Origin: Bacillota bacterium
Lineage (GTDB): Bacteria > Bacillota > Bacilli > Alicyclobacillales > SLC66
Direction: 5' to 3'
DNA length: 49,908 bases
NCBI GenBank assembly: GCA_021820975.1
Contig: JAKADA010000014.1
Span: 1-49,908, forward strand
A model generated the notes under the pieces. That model saw only the letters and a program-made list of their open reading frames with translations, was not told the DNA's origin and ran no database searches. The position numbers were made by a program, and so were the translations under genes. This document shows positions 1-9,143 of this stretch, piece after piece; position 1 is the stretch's first letter, and the number at the start of each line of letters is the position of its first letter.

Positions 1-585
<585 letters not shown>

Positions 586-641
586 ATTGGGATGGCAGTC
601 TTTTGGTGCAAACCAAATTAGCTGAAAGAAGGGATACGAAA

Positions 642-1088
642 ATGGAATACGTGAAACTTGGGAACACCGGCTTGGATGTATCTCGAATCTGCCTTGGTTG
701 CATGGGCTTTGGTGTTAGGGGAGAAGGAATTGGCATGATTCCTTACAGTCCACTTGCATCGGGAAGATTGACGCGTGAACGAGGGGAAACAACACATCGT
801 TCTGAAACCGATCTAGTTCAAAAGAGGAAATACGATGCGATGGCAGACGCTGATCAAGTGATTGTGGATCGCGTTGCGGAACTGGCAACCAAGCAGGGGG
901 TTCCACGGTCTCACATCGCACTTGCTTGGCTGTTGCAAAAACAGCCGGTAACAGCTCCAATTATCGGTGCAACCAAAACCTCTCATCTTGAAGATGCAGT
1001 TGCTGCACTTTTACTTCAGTTAACCTCTGAAGAAATTACTTACCTAGAAGAGCCATATGTGCCGCACCCAGTGGTTGGTGCTCTGTGA
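642..1088 (+). pseudogene. Internally deleted aldo/keto reductase
   Basis: The start is a good one: AAGAAGGG lies 8 nt before ATG 642. The first 24 residues are a normal aldo/keto reductase N-terminus (KLGNTGLDVSRICLGCMGFG). The sequence then jumps straight to the C-terminal part of the same family (GIGMIPYSPLASGRLTRE, ITYLEEPYVPHPVVG). The reading frame is kept, but roughly 170-180 residues of the barrel are missing, including the catalytic Tyr and His region. The 148-residue product compares with about 320 for intact members, so it should be inactive. The in-frame deletion could be recent, because both ends are still well conserved. I call it a pseudogene; a short expressed protein cannot be excluded. 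Confidence 0.8.
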
Positions 1089-1101
1089 GGAAGTGAAAGT
1101 A

Positions 1102-1149
1102 AGAGGGACCGTCCCGCAGTAGAAAATCCACTTTTGGGACAGCCCCTTT
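1102..1149. repeat. Imperfect inverted repeat behind the reductase remnant
   Basis: AGAGGGACCGTCCC (1102-1115) and GGGACAGCCCCTTT (1136-1149) are inverted copies matching at 11 of 14 positions, with about 20 bases between them. No T-tract follows, so it is not a typical terminator. It may be a small intergenic repeat or the end of a decayed mobile element, which would fit the damaged gene beside it. Confidence 0.5.
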
Positions 1150-1211
1150 GAAATGTCAGTCACTCGTTAAAATTATTCGTTTTGTTACTTTTTCAGATGA
1201 TTAAAAAATGG

Positions 1212-1616
1212 CTAGCGTTTGTTAGAAAAATTCACCCCGATAATACCCCCGAATGCACCGATTAGACCAAGTAGAGCGATTCGAACAACTGTTTCGAGTT
1301 GAAAGGCAGCGCTAAAATCTACTAAACTTCCGATAATAGCAAGTAGCACGCTAAATAGTAAGGCGGTCATACAACCGTAATACCACCCACGAGCACCTGC
1401 GCTTTTCGCTGCAAGTACAGCTCCAATCAAAGCAGATATAGCATTGATCGTGTAGGCAGTAAAGGGAAGTGTGGATTCAGATAAATTGCTCCAAGTGTAT
1501 ACGCCAGCGAGGATCAAAGTACATAGCAACGAAGCAATGAAAGCTGTAACGACACCGTACACTAGAGGTGATCCATGTACATCGCTTTTTAAGTCTGACC
1601 ACATTTTGTACTTCAA
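1212..1616 (-). CDS. TIGR04086 (YrzE-like) membrane protein
   Basis: This is a small integral membrane protein of 134 residues with four hydrophobic helices (roughly residues 17-37, 43-63, 72-92 and 105-125) and glycine-rich packing (IGAVLAAKSAGARGWYYG, LIGAFGGIIG). The size and pattern fit the TIGR04086/YrzE family, which sits near the spoVB-secDF region in Bacillus. The function is unknown. I chose the TTG start at 1616 because AGGAGG lies 10 nt upstream; the ATG four codons later is the alternative. A longer reading frame exists but would add about 45 uncharacteristic residues. The gene follows trmB on the same strand, 64 nt downstream. Confidence 0.8.
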   Translation of the reverse strand: MKYKMWSDLKSDVHGSPLVYGVVTAFIASLLCTLILAGVYTWSNLSESTLPFTAYTINAISALIGAVLAAKSAGARGWYYGCMTALLFSVLLAIIGSLVDFSAAFQLETVVRIALLGLIGAFGGIIGVNFSNKR

Positions 1617-1680
1617 GTTGTTGCCGCCTCCTCGGGTTTGTCTCTCGACTTGCCCTATATATATGAGGAGCACGTCCAAC

Positions 1681-2337
1681 CTATGACTTCGAGGGTGGAG
1701 TGGCACGCAAAAAACAGATAGGAACGCCAAGTCCGCGAAAACGTGTCTCATATTCTGTTTTTATGTAGCGTGCTTCATCTTCTAATCCTTCTGGCGCACT
1801 CTGTGATAGCGCACGTTCTGATTCGGCGACAGTCCAACCAGCCTTTGTGAAGGCTTGTAAACTCCAAATAAAAAGATCCGCATTATCCGTTTTCATCTCT
1901 ATCCAGCCACCGGGCGCTAACAATTTGGAATAAATATCTAAAAACCGTGGATACGTAAGTCGACGTTTCTCATTTTTGCGCCGTGGCCATGGATCTGAAA
2001 AATTTAAGTAAATTGTTTGGATCGATGATGGAGCAATGAGCGATTCGATGCGCTCGACATCAATCATGGAAAACAGGACGTTTTTAACTTCTTTCTTCGC
2101 ACTTAATGTCGCTGCTCGAGCAATAATTTCCACGAACTTATCAATGCCTACATAAAATACGTCCCTATGCCTTAATGCAAGTTCGCTTAAAAATACGCCT
2201 TTACCGCACCCTACTTCAAGGCAAACTGTGGGATATAAATTTTTGTCTATGGCGATCAAACCGTTGTTTTCTTGATGAATCCACGCATCGGCCTGTTGCA
2301 AAAGCGCAGGCACTTTTTCTTTCCCACGAATTCGCAC
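1681..2337 (-). CDS. trmB: tRNA (guanine-N7-)-methyltransferase
   Basis: TrmB uses S-adenosylmethionine to methylate N7 of guanosine 46 in the tRNA variable loop. The 218-residue protein has the Rossmann motif LEVGCGKGVFL (about residue 40), the family signature NFSDPWPRRKNEKRR with the following tyrosine and proline, and the C-terminal TEYETRF substrate motif. The length is normal. The start is GTG 2337 with AGGAGG 7 nt upstream. It is transcribed away from DUF421 and probably together with the YrzE-like gene downstream. Confidence 0.95.
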   Translation of the reverse strand: MRIRGKEKVPALLQQADAWIHQENNGLIAIDKNLYPTVCLEVGCGKGVFLSELALRHRDVFYVGIDKFVEIIARAATLSAKKEVKNVLFSMIDVERIESLIAPSSIQTIYLNFSDPWPRRKNEKRRLTYPRFLDIYSKLLAPGGWIEMKTDNADLFIWSLQAFTKAGWTVAESERALSQSAPEGLEDEARYIKTEYETRFRGLGVPICFLRATPPSKS

Positions 2338-2396
2338 AGGAATTCCTCCTCATACTACGGTTAATGAAAGTGTGTTTTTAAATATGACAACGGGAT

Positions 2397-3113
2397 GTGT
2401 TGTTATTGATCTGGACATTAGTCATACGCACGATCTTTACGTATTTATTTGTTCTCCTGTCTTTGCGTATTATGGGCAAGCGGGAAATCGGTAAATTGTC
2501 GATCTTCGATCTTGTGGTATCGATTATGATCGCAGAAATTTCTGCTGTGGCTTTGCAGGACTTACGGTTACCGGTATGGCATGGTGCTGTGGTGATCGCC
2601 TTGTTAGTTCTTTTGCAAATCGGCGTATCGTACCTGTCTTTACACAGTAAAAAAATCCATGACATTATGGAGGGTAAACCAGCTGTGTTGATTGAAAATG
2701 GGCAGATCAATGACAGTGAAATGAAACGCACCCGTTACGCTGTGGCCGATCTTTTGTTGCAGTTGCGGGAAAAAGACATATCTGCCGTAGCTGATGTCGA
2801 ATTTGCCGTACTTGAAACATCAGGTAAGCTATCCGTCTTTGCCAAGGCGAATAAACGGCCTGTAACACCTGATGATCTAGGCATCACTGTGATGCCAGCT
2901 ACCATGACCACTTCTGTCATTGTAGATGGGCAAATCGATGATGACAAGCTATCTGCGATAGGTAAGTCTAGGCATTGGCTAAGAGAGCAGTTAGTAGCGC
3001 AAGGTTATGAATCTGAAAAAGATGTATTTTATGCTGGATGGAATGGACAAACTTTGCATATTGATCGTGTGGACAAGGATAGTCAAATCAAAAAGGACAG
3101 CCCGCTGCTTTAG
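2397..3113 (+). CDS. DUF421 (YetF/YrbG-type) membrane protein
   Basis: This 238-residue protein has three N-terminal membrane helices (within about residues 1-80) followed by a soluble DUF421 domain. Family landmarks are the R-x-MGKREIGKLS.FDLVV stretch near residues 24-45 and the later GKPAVLIENG and LREKDISAVADVEFAVLE stretches. In B. subtilis the spore germination stability proteins YetF/YkjA and YrbG belong here; the biochemical role is unclear. The start is uncertain: GTG 2397 and the TTG codons just after it are possible, a stop codon lies 12 nt upstream, and no clear SD is visible. It converges with spoVB, with 4 bp between the stops. Confidence 0.85.
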   Translation: MLLLIWTLVIRTIFTYLFVLLSLRIMGKREIGKLSIFDLVVSIMIAEISAVALQDLRLPVWHGAVVIALLVLLQIGVSYLSLHSKKIHDIMEGKPAVLIENGQINDSEMKRTRYAVADLLLQLREKDISAVADVEFAVLETSGKLSVFAKANKRPVTPDDLGITVMPATMTTSVIVDGQIDDDKLSAIGKSRHWLREQLVAQGYESEKDVFYAGWNGQTLHIDRVDKDSQIKKDSPLL

Positions 3114-3117
3114 GTAA

Positions 3118-4707
3118 TCAACGGGCAAAAGGAATTTTGCGAATGATGCGTGCTAACGGTTTTCCCACACCAGGTATACGGGTAAAGGAGTATGACGTAA
3201 TAGTTTTCGTCACAAAAAGTACAATGATGTAAAAAAGGAGTGCAAGAAAGATTGTCGTCGTAAGTGACAGCCACATGGGGGAGACATATTGCAGTACACT
3301 CCAGAGTTGTCTTGATACGATAGCCATCAGGACCGTTGCCAAGAGAATTTTTGCCGTATCGAGGGTGTCTACCGAAAAGCCTATGCGGCGACGTACAGAT
3401 GCGATATGAAGCAGGGTAGTTAGAGTCACGCTAATCGTAACCGACCAGGCAATACCGGTGACACCAATGGATTTATTGGATGCAAGCAGATAAATGATGA
3501 TCAATTTGACAAAAGATCCGATTAAGGAATTGCGCATGGCGATACCGGCTTTATTGATACCTTGCAAAATGCCTGATAAGGGTCCTTGCAGATACAGTAA
3601 GAAACCGGCTGGAGCCATGATGGATAAGAGAGCCCCCACGCCAGCGTGGTGAAAAATAGTTACACAAAGAGGTACTGAGAATTGTAGCAAGATGAGTGAT
3701 GTAGGAAGCCCTACAAGAGCTGTTACGCGAAAAGATTGTTGCAAACGCCTTGATACAGTAGCTTTATTTCCTGATGCAACGGCTTCCGAGATGGAAGGTA
3801 CAAGTTGAATGGCTAAGGAATAAGTAAAAACGGTAGGGAAAACGAGCAAAGGTATAGCCATGCCACCGTATTCTCCATAAGCGCGTGTGGCGGCTACTGT
3901 GGAAAGCCCTGCCGTCAAAAGAGATCTCGTGACAAGAATAGGCTCAATAGCATAAGCTAGTGATCCAATTAAGCGGCTAAATGTGACTGGAATGGCAATG
4001 CTCATAATTGCACGGACGGTTTTTAACCCCGGCTCTGTCTTGACAGGTCGCTTTGGCAATGGGATTTGTGTTACTTTGACACGCAAGCGGTACATAAGGT
4101 ACATATAAAGACAACCGCCAAGTTCACCTAGAATCATACCACCGGATACACCAGCTGCCGCAAATTCCAGTCCTTTAGCAAGAGACAAGGTGGCTAAAAT
4201 CCATACGGCAACGATCCGAAGTAACGTTTCAATGATCGAAGCAATTGATGGTGTAGACATGATCTGTAGGCCCTGAAAATAGCCGCGAAACACAGAAGAA
4301 ATGGCAATGATTGCAATGACTGGGGTTAATGTGATAAATGGATAGATAGCACGTGGATCGGTAAATATTTTTCGGGAAATAACAGGGCCTAATGTGACCA
4401 TAAGAATAGAAAACACGACAGACAGTGAAATCGTGGTAATTAAAGAAATGGATAAAATGCGAGAAATTCGTTTGCGATCACCTGTGACAACAGATTCAGC
4501 GACAAGTTTTGAGACCGCGACACCCATGCCAAGCGTAACAAAGGTAAGAATTAACGACAAAAAAGGAAATACCATTTGAAATAAGCCAATTCCCTCAGCA
4601 CCAATTAACCGTGTCAGAGCTACTCGGTAGATGAACCCAAGAATTCGCGTAACAAGGCTTGCACCGATTAAAATAGAAGTTCCGGCGATAAAAGATTGAC
4701 GGTGCAT
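3118..4707 (-). CDS. spoVB: Stage V sporulation protein B, MOP-superfamily flippase
   Basis: SpoVB is a multi-helix transporter of the MurJ/MATE-like MOP superfamily. It is needed for spore cortex synthesis and probably flips lipid-linked precursors in the mother cell. The 529-residue protein opens with SFIAGTSILIGASLVTRILGFIYRV, the usual start of the family, and shows about 14 hydrophobic segments. ATG 4707 is preceded by AAGGAGG at 7 nt; an in-frame codon further upstream would add nine unlikely residues. It is divergent from comN, and the DUF421-spoVB-comN-secDF neighbourhood matches that of B. subtilis. Confidence 0.92.
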   Translation of the reverse strand: MHRQSFIAGTSILIGASLVTRILGFIYRVALTRLIGAEGIGLFQMVFPFLSLILTFVTLGMGVAVSKLVAESVVTGDRKRISRILSISLITTISLSVVFSILMVTLGPVISRKIFTDPRAIYPFITLTPVIAIIAISSVFRGYFQGLQIMSTPSIASIIETLLRIVAVWILATLSLAKGLEFAAAGVSGGMILGELGGCLYMYLMYRLRVKVTQIPLPKRPVKTEPGLKTVRAIMSIAIPVTFSRLIGSLAYAIEPILVTRSLLTAGLSTVAATRAYGEYGGMAIPLLVFPTVFTYSLAIQLVPSISEAVASGNKATVSRRLQQSFRVTALVGLPTSLILLQFSVPLCVTIFHHAGVGALLSIMAPAGFLLYLQGPLSGILQGINKAGIAMRNSLIGSFVKLIIIYLLASNKSIGVTGIAWSVTISVTLTTLLHIASVRRRIGFSVDTLDTAKILLATVLMAIVSRQLWSVLQYVSPMWLSLTTTIFLALLFYIIVLFVTKTITSYSFTRIPGVGKPLARIIRKIPFAR

Positions 4708-4840
4708 CGCTAAGCCTCCTTGCCTGTCCTTCAACTATCTTTTCTGAACCTATGCAAAAAAACGCGAGGTTAGTCCTAAGCACTTGCATGCAAAGGATAA
4801 GGATGAGACAATATCTAATGAACTTTAAGGGGGCTAACTC

Positions 4841-5377
4841 TTGGCAGACCGAATCAAACGCATCTTTGGCGTGAAAGAGCGCCATCTTGCCGATGATAGT
4901 TTCATGGAGGATTTGCATGAAATCGTTATACAGGTTGCAGACAGTGTGCATCCTAGTGTGGAAAGTTTGCCAGAAGAAGAACAGCCACTTCCAAAAGAGG
5001 AATTAGGTGAGCAAGAACCCCTTTTAAAAGAGCCAATTGATGTGTTAGAATTTCCTGTTAAAAAAGTTGCAAAAGAATATCAGGAACCGGAAGAACCACC
5101 TTTGCCTAACCCATTAGACTCAGCACCGACTGAGGATATTCTTCATTTACTGCGGGATAAGGTCGATGAATTTCGACTTCTTGGCTACGGTGCGGTATCA
5201 ATTGATGATTTGTGGGGCTATTTCTGTGGTCAAAAAAAGCGCAGGCCCGTGAACCTGCATGAATTGGTCAATGCCGTATTGTGTTTACAACCACAGCAAT
5301 TTATGAACTATACCATGCAAGAGATCTATCGTAAGCCATTTGTTCTTGATGATCCGACCCATTTAGACAGCGTTTGA
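4841..5377 (+). CDS. comN: Post-transcriptional regulator of the ComN family
   Basis: The 178-residue protein has an acidic, proline-rich, probably disordered N-terminal part (about residues 40-95, rich in EEP). The C-terminal domain of about 75 residues (LLRDKVDEFRLLGYGAVSIDDLWGYF and the following ELVNAVLCLQPQQFMNYT) fits the ComN/YrzD family. In B. subtilis ComN controls comE mRNA and helps recruit it to division sites. That protein is only about 100 residues, so the acidic extension is unusual. The start is TTG 4841 with AAGGGGG 7 nt upstream. Its place between spoVB and secD supports the call. Confidence 0.8.
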   Translation: MADRIKRIFGVKERHLADDSFMEDLHEIVIQVADSVHPSVESLPEEEQPLPKEELGEQEPLLKEPIDVLEFPVKKVAKEYQEPEEPPLPNPLDSAPTEDILHLLRDKVDEFRLLGYGAVSIDDLWGYFCGQKKRRPVNLHELVNAVLCLQPQQFMNYTMQEIYRKPFVLDDPTHLDSV

Positions 5378-5433
5378 CGGGTTTGTTGCTCTAATCGTAT
5401 ACTAAGCACATTGAATTTTTTAGGAGGGGACTC

Positions 5434-6663
5434 ATGGTTAAGTGGGGACGCCTCACGACGTTTCTTATTATTGTCGTGATTATACTTGGATTGGTACTAT
5501 CCACTTCGCAAATGTTGTATAAAAAAATTCCGTTAGGACTTGATTTGCAGGGTGGCTTTGATGTTTTATATCAAGTTGGCAAGCCTGGTCAAGTAGTGAC
5601 GGCGAACGACATGACAGCTACTGTGGCAGCGCTTAACAATCGTGTAAATAGTCTAGGTGTTTCGGAACCTTTGATTGAAGTCGAAAACGGCAATCGCGTG
5701 CGTGTGGAACTTGCTGGACAGTTCAATCAAGAGAAGGCACGCCAGTTTCTTGATGAGCAGGCTGTATTACAATTCAAATCACCATCCGGACAAGTCTTAC
5801 TTACCGGTAAGGATTTGATGAGCAATGCATCGTATCAGCCTGATCCGCAAACGCAAGCGGCTGATGTTGCAGTACAGTTTAAAGATCCTAGCCAATTTGC
5901 AGCTGTCACACAAAAGTATTTGGGACAGCGAGTTTCCATTTGGCTAAATGGGAAAATGATTCAAGATCCTACGATCAATAGCGTTATTACAGGTGGACAA
6001 GCTGTTATTACCGGTTTTCCAACGGTACAATCCGCCATTAATATGGCTAAGTTATTAAATGCAGGTGCTTTTCCGCTTGAGTTGCATGAAGTGTCATCGA
6101 CGAGTGTTGGTCCTACGCTTGGTCAGTCAGCATTGCATGCCACTTTGTTTGCTGCAGGACTAGCTATTGTTCTTATTTTCTTATTTATGATATTTATGTA
6201 TCGCTTGCCGGGCTTAATCGCAGTCGTGGCACTAATCGCTTATAGTTATGTTCTGATTGCCGTTTTTGCAGGTTTGCCAGTAGTGCTTACCTTGACTGGT
6301 CTTGCTGCACTTGTTTTAGGTATCGGTATGGCTGTAGATGCGAACATCATCACGTATGAGCGTATTAAAGATGAATTGCGAAATGGTAAGTCGTTACAGT
6401 CAGCGGTAATTGCAGGTCAGCGAAAAGCAATTCGCACCATCCTAGACTCTAACGTGACCACGTTTATTGCCGCTTGTGTTATGTATGCTTATGGGACAGG
6501 CGATGTGCGCGGTTTTGCCGTCGCTTTGATCGCGAGTATTATTGTCTCACTACTTACGGCAGTTTTGCTAAGCCGAAGCATGCTGTTTTTATTCGCACGG
6601 TCAAACCTCGTGAAAAACCCTTGGTGGTTTGGTTTTAACGGAAAGGTGGCGACCAACCGATGA
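5434..6663 (+). CDS. secD: Protein translocase subunit SecD
   Basis: SecD works with SecF and SecYEG and uses the proton (or sodium) gradient to finish protein export across the membrane. The 409-residue protein has an N-terminal helix (7-28) and the D1 motif PLGLDLQGG (33-41). An external P1-type domain follows to about residue 235. The helix bundle after it contains GIGMAVDANIITYERIKDE, with the conserved Asp of the proton path. AGGAGGGG lies a few bases before ATG 5434. It overlaps secF by 4 nt. In B. subtilis the two are fused; here they are separate. Confidence 0.97.
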   Translation: MVKWGRLTTFLIIVVIILGLVLSTSQMLYKKIPLGLDLQGGFDVLYQVGKPGQVVTANDMTATVAALNNRVNSLGVSEPLIEVENGNRVRVELAGQFNQEKARQFLDEQAVLQFKSPSGQVLLTGKDLMSNASYQPDPQTQAADVAVQFKDPSQFAAVTQKYLGQRVSIWLNGKMIQDPTINSVITGGQAVITGFPTVQSAINMAKLLNAGAFPLELHEVSSTSVGPTLGQSALHATLFAAGLAIVLIFLFMIFMYRLPGLIAVVALIAYSYVLIAVFAGLPVVLTLTGLAALVLGIGMAVDANIITYERIKDELRNGKSLQSAVIAGQRKAIRTILDSNVTTFIAACVMYAYGTGDVRGFAVALIASIIVSLLTAVLLSRSMLFLFARSNLVKNPWWFGFNGKVATNR

Positions 6664-7568
6664 GATTTGATATCGTCCGTAGGCGTAAGTGGTTTTTCTT
6701 GCTTTCCGGAACTATTACTGTAGCTGGCTTAATCGTGGTTCTGCTATTTGGTTTGAATTTAGGCCCTGACTTTAAGTCGGGATCACGTATACAAATCGAG
6801 TTAAATCAGCCATTTCATGCAAGTCAAGTAGAAAAGGCTTTTACTAAAGCGGGATTAGCAACGGGTCAAGGTGCCATTACAGCTGCTGGTACCAAGAATC
6901 AAATGGCTGTTGTGCGCTTGTCGTATACACTCACAAATGTTCAAGAAGCAAAGCTTAACCAAATGATTAAAACTGTATTTCCAAAGTCGCTAGGAACTGA
7001 AGTCAATACGGTAGACCCTGTGATAGCACAGCAACAGTCACAGACTGCTATATGGGCTGTTTTGATCGCTTCTTTAGGAATTGTCATCTACGTCACAATT
7101 CGTTTTGAATACCGCTTTGCTGTATCGGGTATCATCGCCTTGTTGCATGATGCTTTTATCGTCATTTCGGTGTTTGCCTTATTGCGTATCACTGTCGATT
7201 TACCTTTCATTGCCGCCGTGTTAACAATCGTCGGGTACTCGATCAATGACACGATCGTTATTTTTGATCGAATCCGCGAAAACTTTAAAGGTTCTAAAGT
7301 GAAAACACTACATGAACTTGAAGCGCTCGTTGATGGGTCTTTATGGCAGACTATGACGCGCTCAATCAATACGGTGTTGACCGTTTTGTTTGCGGCTATT
7401 TGTCTGTATTTCTTTGGTGGCGACCCTATTCACAACTTTACGTTTGCGCTTCTTGTTGGGCTAATTAGCGGAGCGTATTCTTCTATTTTTATCGCAAGCC
7501 CCATTTGGGTGGTATGGAGATCGCGAAGTCTTTCTAAGTCTCGGCGTAAAAAGGCCTCCGTGGCCTAA
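6660..7568 (+). CDS. secF: Protein translocase subunit SecF
   Basis: SecF is the partner of SecD in the export-driving complex. The 302-residue protein has one N-terminal helix, the GPDFKSGSR motif that replaces the usual DFKGG (about residues 34-42), a short external loop, and five C-terminal helices. These include the conserved GYSINDTIVIFDRIREN segment. The start codon overlaps the secD stop (ATGA), so translation is probably coupled. The basic tail (RSRSLSKSRRKK) is typical. Confidence 0.97.
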   Translation: MRFDIVRRRKWFFLLSGTITVAGLIVVLLFGLNLGPDFKSGSRIQIELNQPFHASQVEKAFTKAGLATGQGAITAAGTKNQMAVVRLSYTLTNVQEAKLNQMIKTVFPKSLGTEVNTVDPVIAQQQSQTAIWAVLIASLGIVIYVTIRFEYRFAVSGIIALLHDAFIVISVFALLRITVDLPFIAAVLTIVGYSINDTIVIFDRIRENFKGSKVKTLHELEALVDGSLWQTMTRSINTVLTVLFAAICLYFFGGDPIHNFTFALLVGLISGAYSSIFIASPIWVVWRSRSLSKSRRKKASVA

Positions 7569-7584
7569 CTTGGCGTATGTATTC

Positions 7585-7645
7585 CCCCCGCTTGGTCAAG
7601 CCTGTAGTAGCAAGGCTGCCGATCAAGTCGTGGGGGCTTTTTCAT
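7585..7645 (+). terminator. Long interrupted hairpin with T-tract after secF
   Basis: CCCCC at 7585 pairs with GGGGG near 7632-7636. TTGGTC pairs with GATCAA (one G-U), with an inner AGCC/GGCT pair, and the structure is followed by CTTTTTC. It probably terminates the comN-secDF transcript. The stem has internal loops and spans about 60 nt, larger than usual. Confidence 0.6.
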
Positions 7646-7673
7646 TCCCTATCATGGAGTAGGAGGAATCCAC

Positions 7674-8567
7674 CTGTCGAAGAGAACGGGAGACACCGCT
7701 TCACAGTTGGCTGTGTGGAGCCTTGTTATCAATGTTATTTTGACACTAGGCAAGGGCATTATCGGATTTGTTGCGCGAAGTGACGCGCTCGTCGCTGATG
7801 CCGCGCATAGTGCAACAGACGTTGCTGGTTCAATTGCAGTTCTTGTCGGTATTCATTTTGCCCGCCGTCCAGCCGATGAAGTACACCCGTATGGTCATGG
7901 TAAAGCTGAGTTTATCGCTGCGAGTCTCGTTGCGATCTTGCTTGTGTTAGCAGGTATCGATGTGATGTACAAATCCATCATGGAGATGTTTACTAAGCTG
8001 GTAGCTCCAGCATCCATTGCCCTTTACGCAGCACTGGTTGCTGTTGTAATCAAAGAAGTGCTTTACCAGTATCAAGTGCAGGCCGGCAAAAAGAATCATT
8101 CGCCAGCGCTTATTGCAGGCGCCGCTGACCATCGATCTGACGTTTATTCTTCGTTGGCGGCAGCCGTCGGGATTGTAATTGCTCTGATTGGTGTGAGATT
8201 GAACCAACCATGGCTGTATGTTGCTGATCCGATAGCAGGTTTTATCGTTGCAATCCTTGTGGTTTTTGTTGGCTATCGTTTACTTCGTGATTCTTTTACT
8301 TCGCTTATGGATGAAGTACTCGATAACGAAACAACACAACTTATTGCTGATACGGTATCCTGTGTGCCTGGGGTTCAGCGTATTGATGATTTGCGTGTGC
8401 GCATTAATGGTTCGTACTGGATTGTTGACGTTAAGATCAGTGTAAATCCAGAAATCACTGTCTTACAAGGTCATCAGATTACGAAAAATGTAAAGGCGGC
8501 AATAATGGAGAAACATCACGAGGTTTATGATATTTTAATCCACGTTAACCCGTTTTTTGCAGACTGA
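7674..8567 (+). CDS. Cation diffusion facilitator (CDF) metal exporter
   Basis: This CDF family protein exports divalent metal ions (Zn, Mn, Fe or Co) in exchange for protons. The 297-residue protein has about six membrane helices and two metal-site motifs, HSATD in helix 2 and DHRSD in helix 5. It also has the family sequence [15 protein letters not shown] and a C-terminal cytosolic ferredoxin-like domain (from about residue 215). I place the start at CTG 7674: a perfect AGGAGG (7661-7666) sits exactly 7 nt upstream. The next candidate in frame, TTG 7707, has no SD and would trim the N-terminus to the first helix. The metal is not clear. The gene takes the place where recJ lies in B. subtilis. 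Confidence 0.9.
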   Translation: MSKRTGDTASQLAVWSLVINVILTLGKGIIGFVARSDALVADAAHSATDVAGSIAVLVGIHFARRPADEVHPYGHGKAEFIAASLVAILLVLAGIDVMYKSIMEMFTKLVAPASIALYAALVAVVIKEVLYQYQVQAGKKNHSPALIAGAADHRSDVYSSLAAAVGIVIALIGVRLNQPWLYVADPIAGFIVAILVVFVGYRLLRDSFTSLMDEVLDNETTQLIADTVSCVPGVQRIDDLRVRINGSYWIVDVKISVNPEITVLQGHQITKNVKAAIMEKHHEVYDILIHVNPFFAD

Positions 8568-8586
8568 TCGACATACCTTGTATAAT
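8557..8586 (+). promoter_or_regulatory. Possible promoter for apt-rel
   Basis: A perfect TATAAT (8581-8586) lies 18 bp after a weak TTGCAG (8557-8562), overlapping the end of the CDF gene. Only three -35 bases match the consensus. Confidence 0.4.
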
Positions 8587-8611
8587 GGTTACTATAAAGG
8601 AGACTACACTT

Positions 8612-9127
8612 ATGAATCTTATCGATAAAATTCGCGTTATTGAAGATTTTCCAGAACCAGGTATAAGTTTTAAGGATATTACGACATTGTTACGTGATCC
8701 ACTTGCATTTCACTATGCGATCGATCGTTTTGTCGATTACGCACGATTAAAACAAATCGACGTGGTTGTGGGGCCAGAAGCACGTGGCTTTGTTGTTGGC
8801 GCACCGCTTGCTTATGCGTTAGGCGTCGGTTTTGTTCCACTAAGAAAACCAGGCAAACTACCCGGACAAACTGTTCGTCAACAGTATGAACTAGAGTATG
8901 GTAAAGACGGTCTAGAGCTACACGCGGATAGTTTGCGTCCTGGTGATCGGGTTTTAATTGTGGACGACTTATTAGCTACCGGTGGAACGATTAATTCATC
9001 AGTTCATTTGGTAGAAAGTTTAGGGGCTACCATAGCGGGTTTGTGTTTTTTAATTGAGTTAACACCGCTTGACGGACGTGATCGTCTTCAGGCTTATGAT
9101 ATTTACTCTCTCGTACAATATGACTGA
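8612..9127 (+). CDS. apt: Adenine phosphoribosyltransferase
   Basis: Apt converts adenine and PRPP to AMP for purine salvage in the cytosol. The 171-residue protein has the usual N-terminus ([18 protein letters not shown]), the [19 protein letters not shown] segment, and the PRPP-binding motif [13 protein letters not shown] at about residues 114-126. ATG 8612 has AAAGGAG 9 nt upstream; a longer frame adds nine residues without support. The stop lies 16 nt before the chosen rel start, and apt-rel-dtd is the order seen in many Bacillales. Confidence 0.97.
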   Translation: MNLIDKIRVIEDFPEPGISFKDITTLLRDPLAFHYAIDRFVDYARLKQIDVVVGPEARGFVVGAPLAYALGVGFVPLRKPGKLPGQTVRQQYELEYGKDGLELHADSLRPGDRVLIVDDLLATGGTINSSVHLVESLGATIAGLCFLIELTPLDGRDRLQAYDIYSLVQYD

Positions 9128-9143
9128 TTCGATAGGTGACAGT

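Noticed and set aside
7577-7783. 68-codon open frame across the secF-CDF gap
   Set aside because: It runs through the terminator hairpin and into the CDF gene in another frame; no SD and no recognisable protein.
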